This document shows positions 34,988 to 46,662 of a stretch of 64,000 nt of DNA, piece by piece. The translations under genes were made by a program, and so were the position numbers. The first letter of the stretch is position 1, and the number at the start of each line of letters is the position of its first letter. A model generated the notes under the pieces. It was given only the letters and a program-made list of their open reading frames with translations, made no database searches and was not told where the DNA came from. The stretch comes from Liolophura sinensis (Eukaryota > Mollusca > Polyplacophora > Chitonida > Chitonidae), in the NCBI RefSeq assembly GCF_032854445.1, contig NC_088305.1:11579717-11643716 (forward strand), read 5' to 3'.

Positions 34988-35485
34988 CTAGGATCGGAGG
35001 CTCTTGAAGGGAGATCTCTCACCTCTTCCTTGTTTGTCATCGCATGGTTGATCATCACTTTCATGTCTCATATCATCAGCATTATCGATCCCTGTTGTCA
35101 TATCTGTGGAAGGGTTCTGTTCGTCCAAGTCGGTTGCTTCAGGTCGACCAACTGGGGTATCAGAATCAGACAGAGGCATCTGAGCTAAGCTGCAGGTGAC
35201 TTCGACGAAGTATCCTCCTTGATCATCGTCGTCGTTGTCTTCGTCTGATCCAGGTGACAATCCATAACAGGTAGTACAACGCCTACTTGTGTTTGTCTTT
35301 TCATTTTGTCGGTTGCTTCGCTTTGCTTTTACTTGGGGAATGTCTAAGGGGAGTCTTCCACAGGGTATGGGCAGAATGCGGTGAAGGACTCTCCTCTTTC
35401 CAATTTGAGATTCTGGTTGAACTTCAAACACAGGATTGTGACCAACCTCCCTTATGATCTTGTAAATGTCCCCCCCCCCCACCAA
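34988..35485 (-). pseudogene. Ty3/gypsy-type integrase C-terminal tail (relic)
   Basis: The open frame reads YKIIREVGHNPVFEVQPE, then RRVLHRILPIPCGRLP, which resembles the end of integrase in Ty3/gypsy polyproteins (usually YxVxPE...LHRNLLLPC). An acidic tail (DEDNDDDDQ) follows. No protease, reverse transcriptase or RNase H part and no LTR are visible nearby, so this is a 3' remnant. It is bounded upstream by a poly-C/poly-A tract at 35469-35492. Assignment is by motif memory only. Confidence 0.55.
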
Positions 35486-35519
35486 AAAAAAAAACGCCCT
35501 TATTTTCCCAGGGTCTCCG

Positions 35520-35660
35520 TACTGATACGGGTTGACCCGTATCAGTATATTGGCTCGGGCAGCTTACTTGCCTTCGGTAAGTTGTATTTGTGAAGCAGCA
35601 CTAGATAAACGAGCGGTGGAAATCCGTCCTCCAACAAGGAGGTACATAACATGTACTCTA
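35520..35660 (+). mobile_element. SINE family 2 fragment
   Basis: Middle segment only: TGACCCGTATCAGTATATTGG, then the CTTACTTGCCTTCGG region, then GTGGAAATCCGTCCT. Confidence 0.7.
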
Positions 35661-35937
35661 TGGACTCACCCACTCTTAACGGGGTATTCTCCCCTGAATA
35701 GATGGAAAATATCCATATATATACAACAACCCGTTACCATTAACGGTGAATAAAAACAATGACAATAATAGGATATGAGAGTCAGTTATTAATAATTATA
35801 ATGAATGAATGATGAAAATTTCCAGGCCTTGTCCTAGAACACTTTCCACAACCAACAATGTTTCATAAAACTGTAGCATGTTGGCGATATTCTCGATGAC
35901 TGAACAATGTCTGTCATTTTATAGGACACTAAATGAT
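35661..35937. other. Unannotated spacer
   Basis: Nothing recognised. Confidence 0.4.
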
Positions 35938-36395
35938 GCTAAAATCAGATGAAAGAGCGTCAAAACTTATTTGCAAATATGATTTTTAATATTTTTCCAT
36001 TTGTTTTTAAAGAGAAAAGGGTATTTGAAAATATTTTTGTATGGTGGATATTTGGGATCACTTTTTGGTACATATCGTGGTCGTTGCATAATATTGTTCA
36101 AAATAAGGATGAGATGCATGTCTAGTAAATTTATTCAAGTGTAAATTTATTGTTGATATCCAAACATATGCATTTAATGTGAATAATGACAATAATTATG
36201 AATATATTAAAAATATAAATATGATCAAAATCCAGGTTGAACACATTTTATAGCCAAAAAGACCAAATTCTAGTGCAAATATATTTATTAAACATATGCT
36301 ACGTCCTCATTTATAACATTATTATACAAAGACTAAATACACCAAAAGATGGCCCCAAATACTCACCATACAAAAATTAATGTCTAATGAAAAAT
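35938..36395. repeat. Dispersed repeat R1, copy B (empty site)
   Basis: Uninterrupted version of 28403-29035. TATGAATATATTAAAAATAT at about 36196 is the pre-insertion form of the SINE family 2 site in copy A. Confidence 0.75.
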
Positions 36396-37315
36396 CGAAA
36401 AAGAATACTGAACACCACAATTACACATATATGTATGCCTATAAGTCTAAACTGGGAAGTCTAGATTCTTCATGTTGATAAAGTCGAGCAAGTAGAGCTA
36501 CTTCCCATCGTTTGTTGAGATCAGACAGTTTGTTCCTGCTTGTCTGTATAGAAACCTGTACGTCTGCCACGTCGTATGCATCAGTGATACACGGTCTGTG
36601 TCCACTCTTACGCAATAATTACCCTTTACAGAGTAATTATGTCGCAATTTATAGATCAACAACGCGGAAAGGAAATGTAAGCCACTTAAAACAATATCGG
36701 TGTTTCACATCCATCGTTTTTATGCCATTACACCATATATCATTCTCCTATGGAAGTCGGATTGAGGACGCGAGAACAGTACCGTCCTCGTCCCCTTGCG
36801 CGTTCCCGCCCGCGGCACGAGAACGGTACCGTTCGGGTGCGATTTGTGTCGTCCTCGTGCCGCGGACCGAGAGGCGAAATCTCATCATCCGGCTTTCATA
36901 TTCTCCGGAACGTTTTTGTCAGGAGCAACTGAGCTCTATTTTCAAAACTTCAAGATGCGTTTACTGACTTAAACGAAGCGGAACATGTAAATTTAAGGAA
37001 AACAAATATCAGACTGGCATATCGTTTTTAAACAGTGAACAACTCCCTTGTGCTGTGCATTATCTAGGTGATTTGAACATGGCAAACTACGTTTTATCCC
37101 TAAATCAGTGGTACACATTTCGTGTACATTTTGTACATTGTATGTTTCTAAGATTCTAATTCACACAAACAGTGTCGATTAAGCGTGTAAAAATTATAAA
37201 ATGAAGAAAAAAAACTCGGATAACTGTTCCACCTCATTTGCTGTTGTACTGTGTATAGTCATTGCTTACGTTTAAGTATATACATCATATATCAGTGAAC
37301 TACATGTATACAGTG
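36396..37315. other. Gene-free stretch with a GC-rich inverted repeat
   Basis: The only notable item is the palindromic block at 36810-36865, listed separately. Open frames around it have no recognisable motif. Confidence 0.4.
36810..36865. repeat. 12-bp GC-rich inverted repeat with a palindrome in its loop
   Basis: CCGCGGCACGAG (36810-36821) and CTCGTGCCGCGG (36854-36865) are exact inverted copies. The 32-nt loop starts with the perfect palindrome AACGGTACCGTT. The GC content is far above its surroundings. Confidence 0.85.
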
Positions 37316-37450
37316 AGCAACCTGATCGTGAGTTTCCCTCGGGCTGTGTCCGTTTCTTCTCACCATAATGCTGGCCGACGGCATATAAGTGAAATATTTT
37401 TGTGTACGGCGTAAACCACCAAACAAACAAATATATATATATATATATGT
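37316..37450 (+). mobile_element. SINE family 1, 3' half
   Basis: From CGTGAGTTTCCCTCGGGC to GTAAACCACCAAACAAAC, followed by a (TA)n tail at about 37431-37449. Confidence 0.75.
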
Positions 37451-37659
37451 ATAGGGGTCTACTTTTCTTTAAAGAATAAAGGATAAAAAGGTGCGTGCAA
37501 ATGATGCGAAACTTTAATAAAAGCAGACTTGTGAATATACATGCGCTGTTTGTCACATTTATTTAAATGTTTGGATTGCTGAAATGTTCGCGACTTTTCC
37601 GTATAGAGACTTCTTTGATAATATGGACGTCACCCTTTTTTTTGTACACCACAGAAATA

Positions 37660-37848
37660 CTATAGACACAATACAGACATACCACAGGCACACTAGAGAT
37701 ACATTGTACGCACACCACAGTCACGCCACAGGCTCACCGCAAACACACCACAGGCACACTAGAGATACACCGTACGCACACCACAGTCACGCCACAGACT
37801 CACCGCAGACACACCACAGATACACTACAGGCACAACGCAAGCGTACC
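37660..37848. repeat. 11-bp-based repeat leading into the 19-bp array
   Basis: Units such as CACCACAGGCACACTAGAG and CACGCCACAGACTCACCGC. The 11-mers match those of the array at 40.9-42.4 kb. Confidence 0.75.
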
Positions 37849-38905
37849 ATCATGTCTGGTGCCTTATCACGTCTGGTGTGTTCCATCATGTCTGGTGCCT
37901 TATAACGTCTGGTGTGTCAAATCATATCCCGCGTGTCCCAACACGTCTGGTGTGTCCCGTCACGTCTGGTGCCTTATCAGGTCTGGTGTGTCCCGTCACA
38001 TCTGGTGTGTCCCATCACGTTGTTGTGTCCCATCACATCTGGTGTGTCCCATCACGCCTGGTGCCTTATCAGGTCTGGTGAGTCCCATCACGTCTGGTGT
38101 GTCCCATCATGTCTGGTGTCTTATCAGGCCTGGTGTGTCCCATCACGTCTGGTGTGTCCCATCACGCCTGGTGCCTTATCAGGTCTGGTGTGTCCCATCA
38201 CGTCTGGTGTGTACTATCACGTCTGGTGCCTTATCACGTCTGGTGTGTCCCATCACATTTAGTGTGTCCCATCACGTTTGTTGTGTCCCAACACGTTTAG
38301 TGTGTCCCATCACATTTAGTGTGTCCCATCACGTTTGTTGTGTCCCAACACGTCTAGTGTGTCCCATCACGTCTGGTGTGTCCCATCACGTTGTTGTGTC
38401 CCATCACATCTGGTGTGTCCCATCACGCCTGGTGCCTTATCAGGTCTGGTGTGTCCCATCACGTCTGGTGTGTACTATCACGTCTGGTGCCTTATTAAGT
38501 CAGGTGTGTACCATCATGTCTGGTTGGTCCCATCATGCCTGGTGCCTCATCACGTCTGGTGTGTACCATCATGTCTGGCGTATTCCATCACGTTTGGCGT
38601 GTCCCAGCACATCTGGTATGTCACGTTATATCCTCATCACGTCTGGTGTGTACCATCATGTCTGGCGTGACCCATCACGTTTGTCGTGTCCCAACACATC
38701 TGGTGTGTCCCGTCACGTCTGGTGCCTTATCACGCCTGGTGTGTCCCATCACATTTAGTGTGTCCCATCACGTTTGTTGTGTCCCAACACGTCTAGTGTG
38801 TCCCATCACGTCTGGTGTGTCCCATCACGTCTGGTGCCTTATCATGTCTGGTGTGTACCATCACGTCTGATGTGTCCCATCATGTCTCGTGTGTCCCATC
38901 ACAAT
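37849..38905. repeat. 19-bp minisatellite
   Basis: About 55 copies of a unit close to GTGTCCCATCACGTCTGGT, with variants carrying GCCTTATCA. Since 19 is one more than a multiple of three, each frame cycles through the same three phases. The long plus-strand open frame (37859-38758) is explained by period alone. Confidence 0.92.
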
Positions 38906-40914
38906 GATCACAATCATCAAAATGATTTTAAAGTTTGAAAAACTTGCAATGGGAACCGCTTTAAAATTTTTAGGAACTTGATTGCACAGGCTGATGTTTT
39001 GTGGCATGTAACTATTTGAGCTATTCTATTATAACAGTACAAATTAAGCTGGATTTCTGCTGATGTTTTCGGTAAGTAGCCGTTTTAACTGATAATGTAT
39101 ACTAATGATAACACAAAGGCAAGTTGTTATTTCCTGATAAAATATTCCATGAGATCAACAGGTGGCACATTTTCAGCATTTCCTGCCGTGCAGAGAAAAT
39201 CCATGCAAACCGATTAGCCAGTTCAGCGGAAAGTGTTACTTACGCTTTCCGGTGATAATGGCGAGGGATTTGACAATGGCGCTAAGTGCTTGACGAATCC
39301 AACGTCAGTTGATGTAAACCATCTACTACTGAGCCATTAGCAGTTTTATATCACACACAATTAATATCGAACAGGCTGTTTTTGGATTTTGGCCACACGT
39401 CTCTTTCAACAGAATTTCAGTTATATCACAACAGTATCTGCTCGTAAAAGGAGACACTAGGCACGACAAAAACATTCTACGCCAAGAGTAGAATCTTTAA
39501 AGTCACATGAGATTGACGTAGACTCTGTATCGTTTTGGTTTAAAACACACTGAGCTAATCTAAATACAATTATTCCAACGAACGTTCCGTTCGCAATCGC
39601 CATTCCAAGGAGTTTTATGCATGCAGCCTGTTTTAAACTCGTTACGCTTTTTCTTTCAATGCACCTTTTTTGAAACACAGAATGTACTATGGCAAACAAG
39701 TTGTGCCTTATGAGAAAAATGTTGTACAGTATAATATAATTTTCTCCTCGATAATTTGATAATCGAGGATTCCAGAGATAAAGGACGCCATACTCAGCCG
39801 AGAGATTTTTATAGTAAAATCAATACCGTGTATAATAAACAGAGAAAAAATATAACCCAGACCAGTAAACTCTGAATTGCAGCATTATTCAAACAACCCT
39901 TAACCTAACCTCCACCCCACCATCCGCCCAAACCACTATAACTTTAAGGTTCGGTTCCTAACTGATTGGAAAAAAACCCATTAGATTTTAAAAGCTCCTT
40001 GTATGTATACAGCTTACGGACGAGTGAAACTATTTTTTTTTACATGGTTGTCCATACTCTCGGATGTTTTGGGATGACATTAGACAGTTTATATGATTCA
40101 CATAAATTGCATAATTGTTGCTTGTAGCCTAATATCTTCCTAGCTTTGATGTATCATTTTATCATATTTAATTCAAATTTCTTAAGAAGTCCCGCAATCC
40201 TTTATTTTTTAATGGCCTGACGTCAGTATAATTAGAGACCTACATGTATGATTAAAAGAATCAATGAATATTATAGCTTATAACAGTACGGCAGCCCTGT
40301 TATGGCCAAAACTAATCAAATGAACGAAAAGATATGTTCAGCGCAGGTCGTGTATCTCTACTAACTGATAAAACATTCTAGGAGATCAAGAACTGTTTGT
40401 TTTCATGTTATTGTTTATTAAATGTAACGACAACAAAGCATTTTGGGGTAATATTCTGTGCGTGCAATATATTACTGTTTACAGAATAGACTACACACAT
40501 ATAGAAACCAAAACAATGTGATGTTGGTAAATGGCTCATTAAATATACTGACAAATGGCCAACAAATGCTTGGGGTATATCTGGCTCTATACTGAGTGCT
40601 AAGTCAAATGCTATGTGACTGGAACACAATGACGAGGACACCAAACAGCTTCTTTTAATTCATAGGTAAAATATACGGTCAATGGGCCAGCAAATGCTAG
40701 GTTCATCCCTCCATGCTGGGTGCCGTTTTACGTAGCAGTCGCAACATGTACCTGGCGTAAATTCCAAGGCAACTTACAAGAAAAACATCAGCATGGAAAA
40801 TGCGTTTGGAGTGATGTTGGGACAGCTTTGTACAGTCGGTATTATGTTTCACTGAGGCGACAATTGGCTTTTCTCTCAGTATATTGCCGGATACGCCAAG
40901 TACTTTATGGGCGT
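38906..40914. other. Gene-free stretch
   Basis: No exon, SINE or tandem repeat recognised over about 2 kb. Confidence 0.4.
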
Positions 40915-42375
40915 CACACCACAGGTCTACCACAGACACACTACAGGTACACCAAAGACACACTACAGGTACACCACAGACACACGACAGGTACACCACA
41001 GACATACTAGCAACATACCACAGGCACACTAGAGACACATAACAGGTACACCACAGACACATGAGAGACAAATGACAGGTACACCACAGACACCCTAGAG
41101 ACACACCACAGACACACTACGGACACACCACAGGCACACTACAGACACATAACAGGTACACCACAGACACACTAGAGACACATAACAGGTTCACTACAGA
41201 CACACTAGAGACACATTAAAGACACTCCAAACACACACCACAGGTACATCACAGACACACTAGAGACATACCACAGGCACACTACAGACACATAACAGGT
41301 ACACCACAGACACATGAGAGACACATAACAGGTACACCACAGACACATGAGAGACACATAAAAGGTACACCAGAGACACACTAGAGACACACCACAGACA
41401 CACTACGGACACACCACAGGCACACTACAGACACATAACAGGTACACCACAGACATACTAGAGACACATAGCAGGTGCACCACAGACACAATAGAAACAC
41501 ATTAAAGACACACCATAGACACAATAGAGACACATAACATGTACACCACAGACACTCTAGAGACACACCACAGGCACACTAGAGACACATAACAGGTACA
41601 CTACACACACTAGAGACACACCACAGGCACACTGGAGACACATAACAGGTACACCACAGACACACTAGAGACACACTACAGGCACACTAGTGAAACATAA
41701 CAGGTACGCCACAGACACGCTAGAGACACACTACAGACACACTAGAGACACACAACAGACACACTAGAGACACATTACACACCACAGGCACACTAGAGAC
41801 ACACCGCAGGCACACTAGTGACACATAACAGAAAAAGAACAGACCCACTAGAGACACATAACAGAAAAAGAACAGACACACTAGAGACACAGAACAGGAA
41901 CTAAACAGACACACTAGAGGCACACTACGTACACACTAGGCACACCACAGGTACACTAGAGACACATAACAGGTACACTAGAGACATATAGCAGGTACAC
42001 CACAGACACACTAGAGACATATAGCAGGTACACCATAGACACACTAGAGTCACACCACAGACACACTACAGACACACCACATGCACACTACAGACGCACA
42101 ACAGGCACACCACAGACACACTACAGACACACCACATGCACACTACAGACGCACAACAGACACACCACAGACACACTAGAGACATATAACAGGTACACCA
42201 CAGACAAACTAGAGACACACCACAGGCACACTAGAGACACATAACAGGTACACCACAGACACACTAGAGATACACTACAGGCATACTAGTGACACATAAC
42301 AGATACGCCACAGACACACTAGAGATACACTACAGACAAACTAGAGCACACCACAGACACACTAGAGACACATAA
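40915..42375. repeat. 11-bp minisatellite with 33-bp higher-order unit
   Basis: Three 11-mers, ACACCACAGAC, ACACTAGAGAC and ACATAACAGGT, often follow each other to make a 33-bp unit; about 130 11-mers in all. Minus-strand frames read Cys-Trp-rich repeats such as VSLVCLWCTCY because 33 is divisible by three. Confidence 0.92.
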
Positions 42376-42391
42376 CAGGTACATCACAATG

Positions 42392-42456
42392 ATGGCGCCA
42401 TCGTATAAGGGAAATGTTCTTTAGTACGGCATAAAATACCAATCAGCAAACTAAAT
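42392..42456 (+). mobile_element. SINE family 1, tail end only
   Basis: CCATCGTATAAGGGAAATG to AAAATACCAATCAGC, directly after the 11-bp array. Confidence 0.6.
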
Positions 42457-43134
42457 AATTCTTATAATTATGGTTGGTCGCGTACGGTTTGTCTCTGGTT
42501 GTAACATAATAATATCAGATTACAAGATTTTTCAACATTTTTTATTCGGGACGCAACAATTAAAAGCTACAGGGCGTAAGACTGTTAAATGACGACATTT
42601 TCTAATTATTTTGTAAAGTGTTTAATTTTCAACACCTCCCACTCTTTTGTAAAGTGTTTAATTCCCTTTTTACGCACCTCTTCCAAAATGTTGGAGTTAA
42701 CATTATATTATATTATTAAGTTTATATAGGCCTATAACATTTCCATTTTAAGAGAATATAAGGCGCTTTTCTACAGATGTATGATCACGAATCCGTTAGT
42801 GGAAACCGGTTTTACTTTAGCATAGAAAATCATAAAGGCTTTTTCGGTTGGCGATATGCACTGATTTCATGCATAAAAGGGCATACAAATTCTGGCGAAC
42901 ACCAAATAATGTAGTTCAGACTTTTACACCCAAAAAGTAATAATTACCTATAAGGCTCCGTAATGGTACTGCACTGTTTTGCCCCTACACCAAAAAGCAT
43001 TGTAGGCCTACACCGAAAAGTATCGTTTTCCATCCAGAAAATGAACACTTATCTTGCCACTATCGACTTGAAATAATTATTTACTAATAGTTTTATATCT
43101 TGGAGGATCCAAAACGATAAACCATTCGCCTTTG
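42457..43134. other. Gene-free AT-rich stretch
   Basis: Nothing recognised. Confidence 0.4.
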
Positions 43135-43375
43135 GTAAGTTACTGGCGAACTTTCACACGTGTGGTACACATATATACGCCTTATGGGTTAAAGATGAAT
43201 GGTCTTCAACGAACGATAGACTGCGCGGGCGTCCACACAAGCGTCATCCCGAGCTCATTGTCATGAAGGCCCTACAAACAGTATTCTACAAATTCTCTGT
43301 CCAACACCGGGTTTTGAACCCGCACCTCGTGTGTCCTACAGATATAATAGTATGCTTTAACCATGCAATGCCAGC
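43135..43375 (-). mobile_element. SINE family 4, tRNA-like head at right end
   Basis: The right end reads, on the plus strand, GTTTTGAACCCGCACC, the reverse of a tRNA B box. Upstream are CATGAAGGCC, CAAATTCTCTGTCC and GAACTTTCACACG blocks shared with 51820-52150. Confidence 0.6.
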
Positions 43376-43779
43376 ATATCAAACATTAGTCATGTTTATG
43401 GTTACATGAATCAACTGTGGCAACGTTCGAAAAGGTGGGTGAATTACGTACAGTAGCGCATGTCAATGGAGAACAAGCTGGGTGGGTTGGTGCTAACGGG
43501 GTCAGTCCATGCAGGACGAGTCCGATCACCTTACCGATCGTCACCAAGGAGCTGCATAACACAACATTTCCTCCATAAGCACTGATCAAGCCGTCGTTAA
43601 GCCCGGTAGTAACTGTTTGTATCTCTACTCACGGGGATTAACCATATCCGTACAGCCCACAGCTCGAGCTCTGCGTCGGTATTACAACGCCCCCGTGGGA
43701 GATCGTATCGGATTAGTGGATTTCAACCTTCCATCACTATGGTAAGAAAACTGATCGATGATTTTTCTGATCTGATTTA

Positions 43780-43922
43780 TATTTATTTATTTCATCGGTG
43801 ATTTACGCCGTACTCAAGAATATTTCACTTATACCACCGAGCCGAGCATTATGGTGGGAGAAAACCAGGCAGAACCCGAAGGGAAACCCACGACCATCCG
43901 CAGGTTGCTGACAGACCTTAAC
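43780..43922 (-). mobile_element. SINE family 1, 3' half
   Basis: Tail and central domain in reverse. It ends abruptly at ACAGACCTTA next to R2 copy B. Confidence 0.75.
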
Positions 43923-43941
43923 ATATTCGAATCTAATTTAT

Positions 43942-44668
43942 ATATAGGGTGCCAAACAAAAAGTAACGGTTGAATTTTCACCACTAAAAATCTGTTTTGT
44001 ACAAAGATTGCTAGTTAATCTAATACACTGTCATTTTCAGCAGTTCAGTTAGCCCAGTTTCATTCCATGACTTAAGCAAAAGTTTGTTTCTTGTCTTTTA
44101 TAGATACAGACCAACAGAGGTTGGTGGGATAATTCGTTGTTACATCGCTAATATCCACAATGTAACAAAACTAAACCAAACAATGTAACAAAACTTAACT
44201 AAACTACGTATCAAAACTAGAAAAAGAACAACGAAAAATCTATGGTAAACATTAGCCCTGGCTAACTCAAAACATTCATAAATGCTTTCAGCCAAGTGAG
44301 CTAATACTAGTATTAAGTCTTATTTTAGCTTAAAATGTTAGCCAAACTCAGCAGCCAATGCAATTCTCCAAAGTCAAACAGCAACAGTTTTAATTCATAT
44401 TTAATATACTAGCACACAATTCTTTTGAGGCTGAGAACAAAATTGTTAATTGACTTGACTTAAAGTTAAATCTGGTATCAAGTCTTCAACCAGTTTTGAA
44501 CAGCCTGGCCCCAAAGCTTATTTAGTCATGACTCCAAGTGATAAAAGAACAAACATCTGGTGTAACCAACATGTACTGTTTATGCGTCCATTGTTCGGGA
44601 GAGTAATTCAAAGTTTGTTTCTGAGCACAAATCTATAAGCCTCAACTCTATTTACGCCTGACCCTGTA
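43942..44668. repeat. Dispersed repeat R2, copy B, with inverted ends
   Basis: Starts TATATAGGGTGCC and ends GACCCTGTATA at about 44658-44668. About 700 bp, no coding capacity. Carries a single copy of the 50-bp unit that is amplified in copy A. Confidence 0.6.
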
Positions 44669-44754
44669 TACATAACAAAGCCTTTGACGCCATTCCATTC
44701 TTAATATTATATAATTCAAAGTTTCTTCGTAAGAGGGAATCACATAATTCGAAA

Positions 44755-44790
44755 CCAACGACCATCTGCAGGTTGCTGTCAGACCTACAA
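44755..44790 (-). mobile_element. SINE family 1 scrap
   Basis: Only CGACCATCTGCAGGTTGCTG and a few flanking bases remain. Confidence 0.5.
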
Positions 44791-44904
44791 AATTTTGTTA
44801 ATGATAACATTTGTACAGTGAAACATGATCATTATATTCACTGTTCATTTTTACACGTCCAACTTCAGGCGAGTCATATTGTGGTAAGTCCGTCCATCCA
44901 TATC

Positions 44905-45068
44905 CGTGCACCCATAAGTGGGAAGGTCTGACAGAAACCTGCGGATTGTCGTGGGATTCTCTGGGCTCTGCCTGGTTTCCTCCCACCATAATGCTGGCCG
45001 CCGTCGTGTAAGTGAAATATTCTCGAGTACAGCGGAAAACATCAAATAAATAAATAAATAAATAAATA
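44905..45068 (+). mobile_element. SINE family 1, 5'-truncated
   Basis: From GTACCCATAAGTGGGAAGG-like to CATC AAATAAATAAATAA. CATATCCGTGCAC occurs just before (44897) and ATATCCGTGCAC just after (45066) the element, a target-site duplication of about 12 bp. Confidence 0.82.
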
Positions 45069-45724
45069 TCCGTGCACAAGTTACAGATTTAATTTTTGGT
45101 AGATGTACACAGATACAGATGTGACAATGTGCTGCGCTTCACATTTGTCCATTTCCGCGGTTGCCATGATAACCAGGGCGCCATTTTCTTCCTATTTAAA
45201 GCTAGGTGTGACTTGGACCGTGCACAGGTTACAACGCCAGTCGATTTGTATGCGAAGTTTTACTTCTACATACTTCTAGAAAAATGCATAAAGAGATCGG
45301 GTCTGTCTCATCTTACTTTATACATTTTGTCCATTTACCAGTTTGCCATGGTAACCAAGTATGTAAATAGTAAGCCCACATGCAGTTCAAATTTTTGGTA
45401 AATACATAGATACAAAGGTGATGATGTGCTTGTGAAGTCATGGTTGCCGGATTGCCAATTGTGCAATATATCTACGATAACAATAGGAATACATTTTTTC
45501 GGAAGTATGTTGAATATACCTGAGTTCTTGTTTAACGTTTCATTTGCGACCTACATATAATTACCAATTAAAGCCCATTTTTCAACCGTTTTCATATGTG
45601 CATGTTTCAGTTTCGAACGACTTAAACTTCAGTGACAAAAACGATGCCCACGTTGGCTCAGTCATACAAGGCGTTACTCTCTAAAGACGACTGTATAGGC
45701 CTACCTACCATGTCGCTGCACGGT
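45069..45724. other. Gene-free stretch
   Basis: Near-duplicate phrases (GTTGCCATGATAACC at 45160 and GTTTGCCATGGTAACC at 45340) suggest an old local duplication. Otherwise nothing. Confidence 0.4.
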
Positions 45725-46445
45725 ACACCTGTCATATTCCTGTACGGTATATACTTGTCATGTCGCTGTACGGTATAACTGTTATGTCGCTGTAATGTAT
45801 ACCTGACATCTCCCTGTACGGTATACCTGTCATGTCATTGTAGGGTATACCTGTCATGTCGCTGTACGGTATACCTGTCATGCCTTTGTACGGTATACAA
45901 GTCATGTCACAATACGGTATAACTGACATATCGCTGTACGGTATACCTTTCATGCCACTGTACGGTATAACTGTCATGTCGCAGTAATGTATGCCTGTCA
46001 TCTCGCTGTACGGTATACCTGTCATCTCGCTATACGGTATAACTGTCATGTCGCAGTAAGGTACACCTGTCATATCTCGCTGTACGGTATACCTGTCATC
46101 TCGCTGTGCGGTATAACTGTCATGTCGCTGTAATGTATACCTGTCATGTTGCTGTACCGTATACCTGTCATGTCGCTGTACGGTATACCTGTCATGTCGC
46201 TGTAATGTATACCTGTCATGTCGCTGTAAGGTATACCTGCCATGTCGTTGTACGGTATACCTGTCACGTCGCTGTACGGTATATCTGTCGTACCTGTCAT
46301 ATCGTTGTACGGTATACCTGTCATGTCGCTGTAAGCTATATCTACCATATCGTTATACTGTGTACACATTAGGCTGTTCCACGATATACCAATCATATCG
46401 TTGTACGGTATAACTGTCAGGGCGCTGTACGATATACCTGTCATC
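45725..46445 (-). repeat. 24-bp minisatellite encoding an 8-residue period
   Basis: About 30 copies of CCTGTCATGTCGCTGTACGG plus TATA. The minus strand reads MTGIPYSD repeats in two abutting open frames (45732-46073 and 46070-46444), and a plus frame is also open at 46106-46372. There are no stops because 24 is a multiple of three. I see no splice sites or conserved flanks. Confidence 0.9.
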
Positions 46446-46662
46446 TAGTTACACGCCGCTGTATGTCACGGGAAAAGGTTACGCCTTGTGCGCGATAATT
46501 AACGTTATGGTTGGCGGGACTTCTCAGAGTAATCATATACGGTTACATGGTAGGCTTGGCTCACTTACGACTTGACTAAGTCGTGGGAATCCAGCATCTG
46601 GCTGATTCATTATTCACAACCAATGGATCAATGTAGGAAAGGATACATATTATATGGCTAAC

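Noticed and set aside
36512-36967. A 151-codon plus-strand open frame
   Set aside because: No family resemblance. The Arg/Pro-rich part simply reflects the GC-rich inverted repeat.
37859-38758. A 299-codon open frame on the plus strand
   Set aside because: It lies wholly in the 19-bp array. The period makes all three frames equivalent, so openness is not evidence of coding.
40703-41923. Cys- and Trp-rich open frames on the minus strand that look like repeat peptides
   Set aside because: They are translations of the 11/33-bp array and have no start context, splice sites or family motif.
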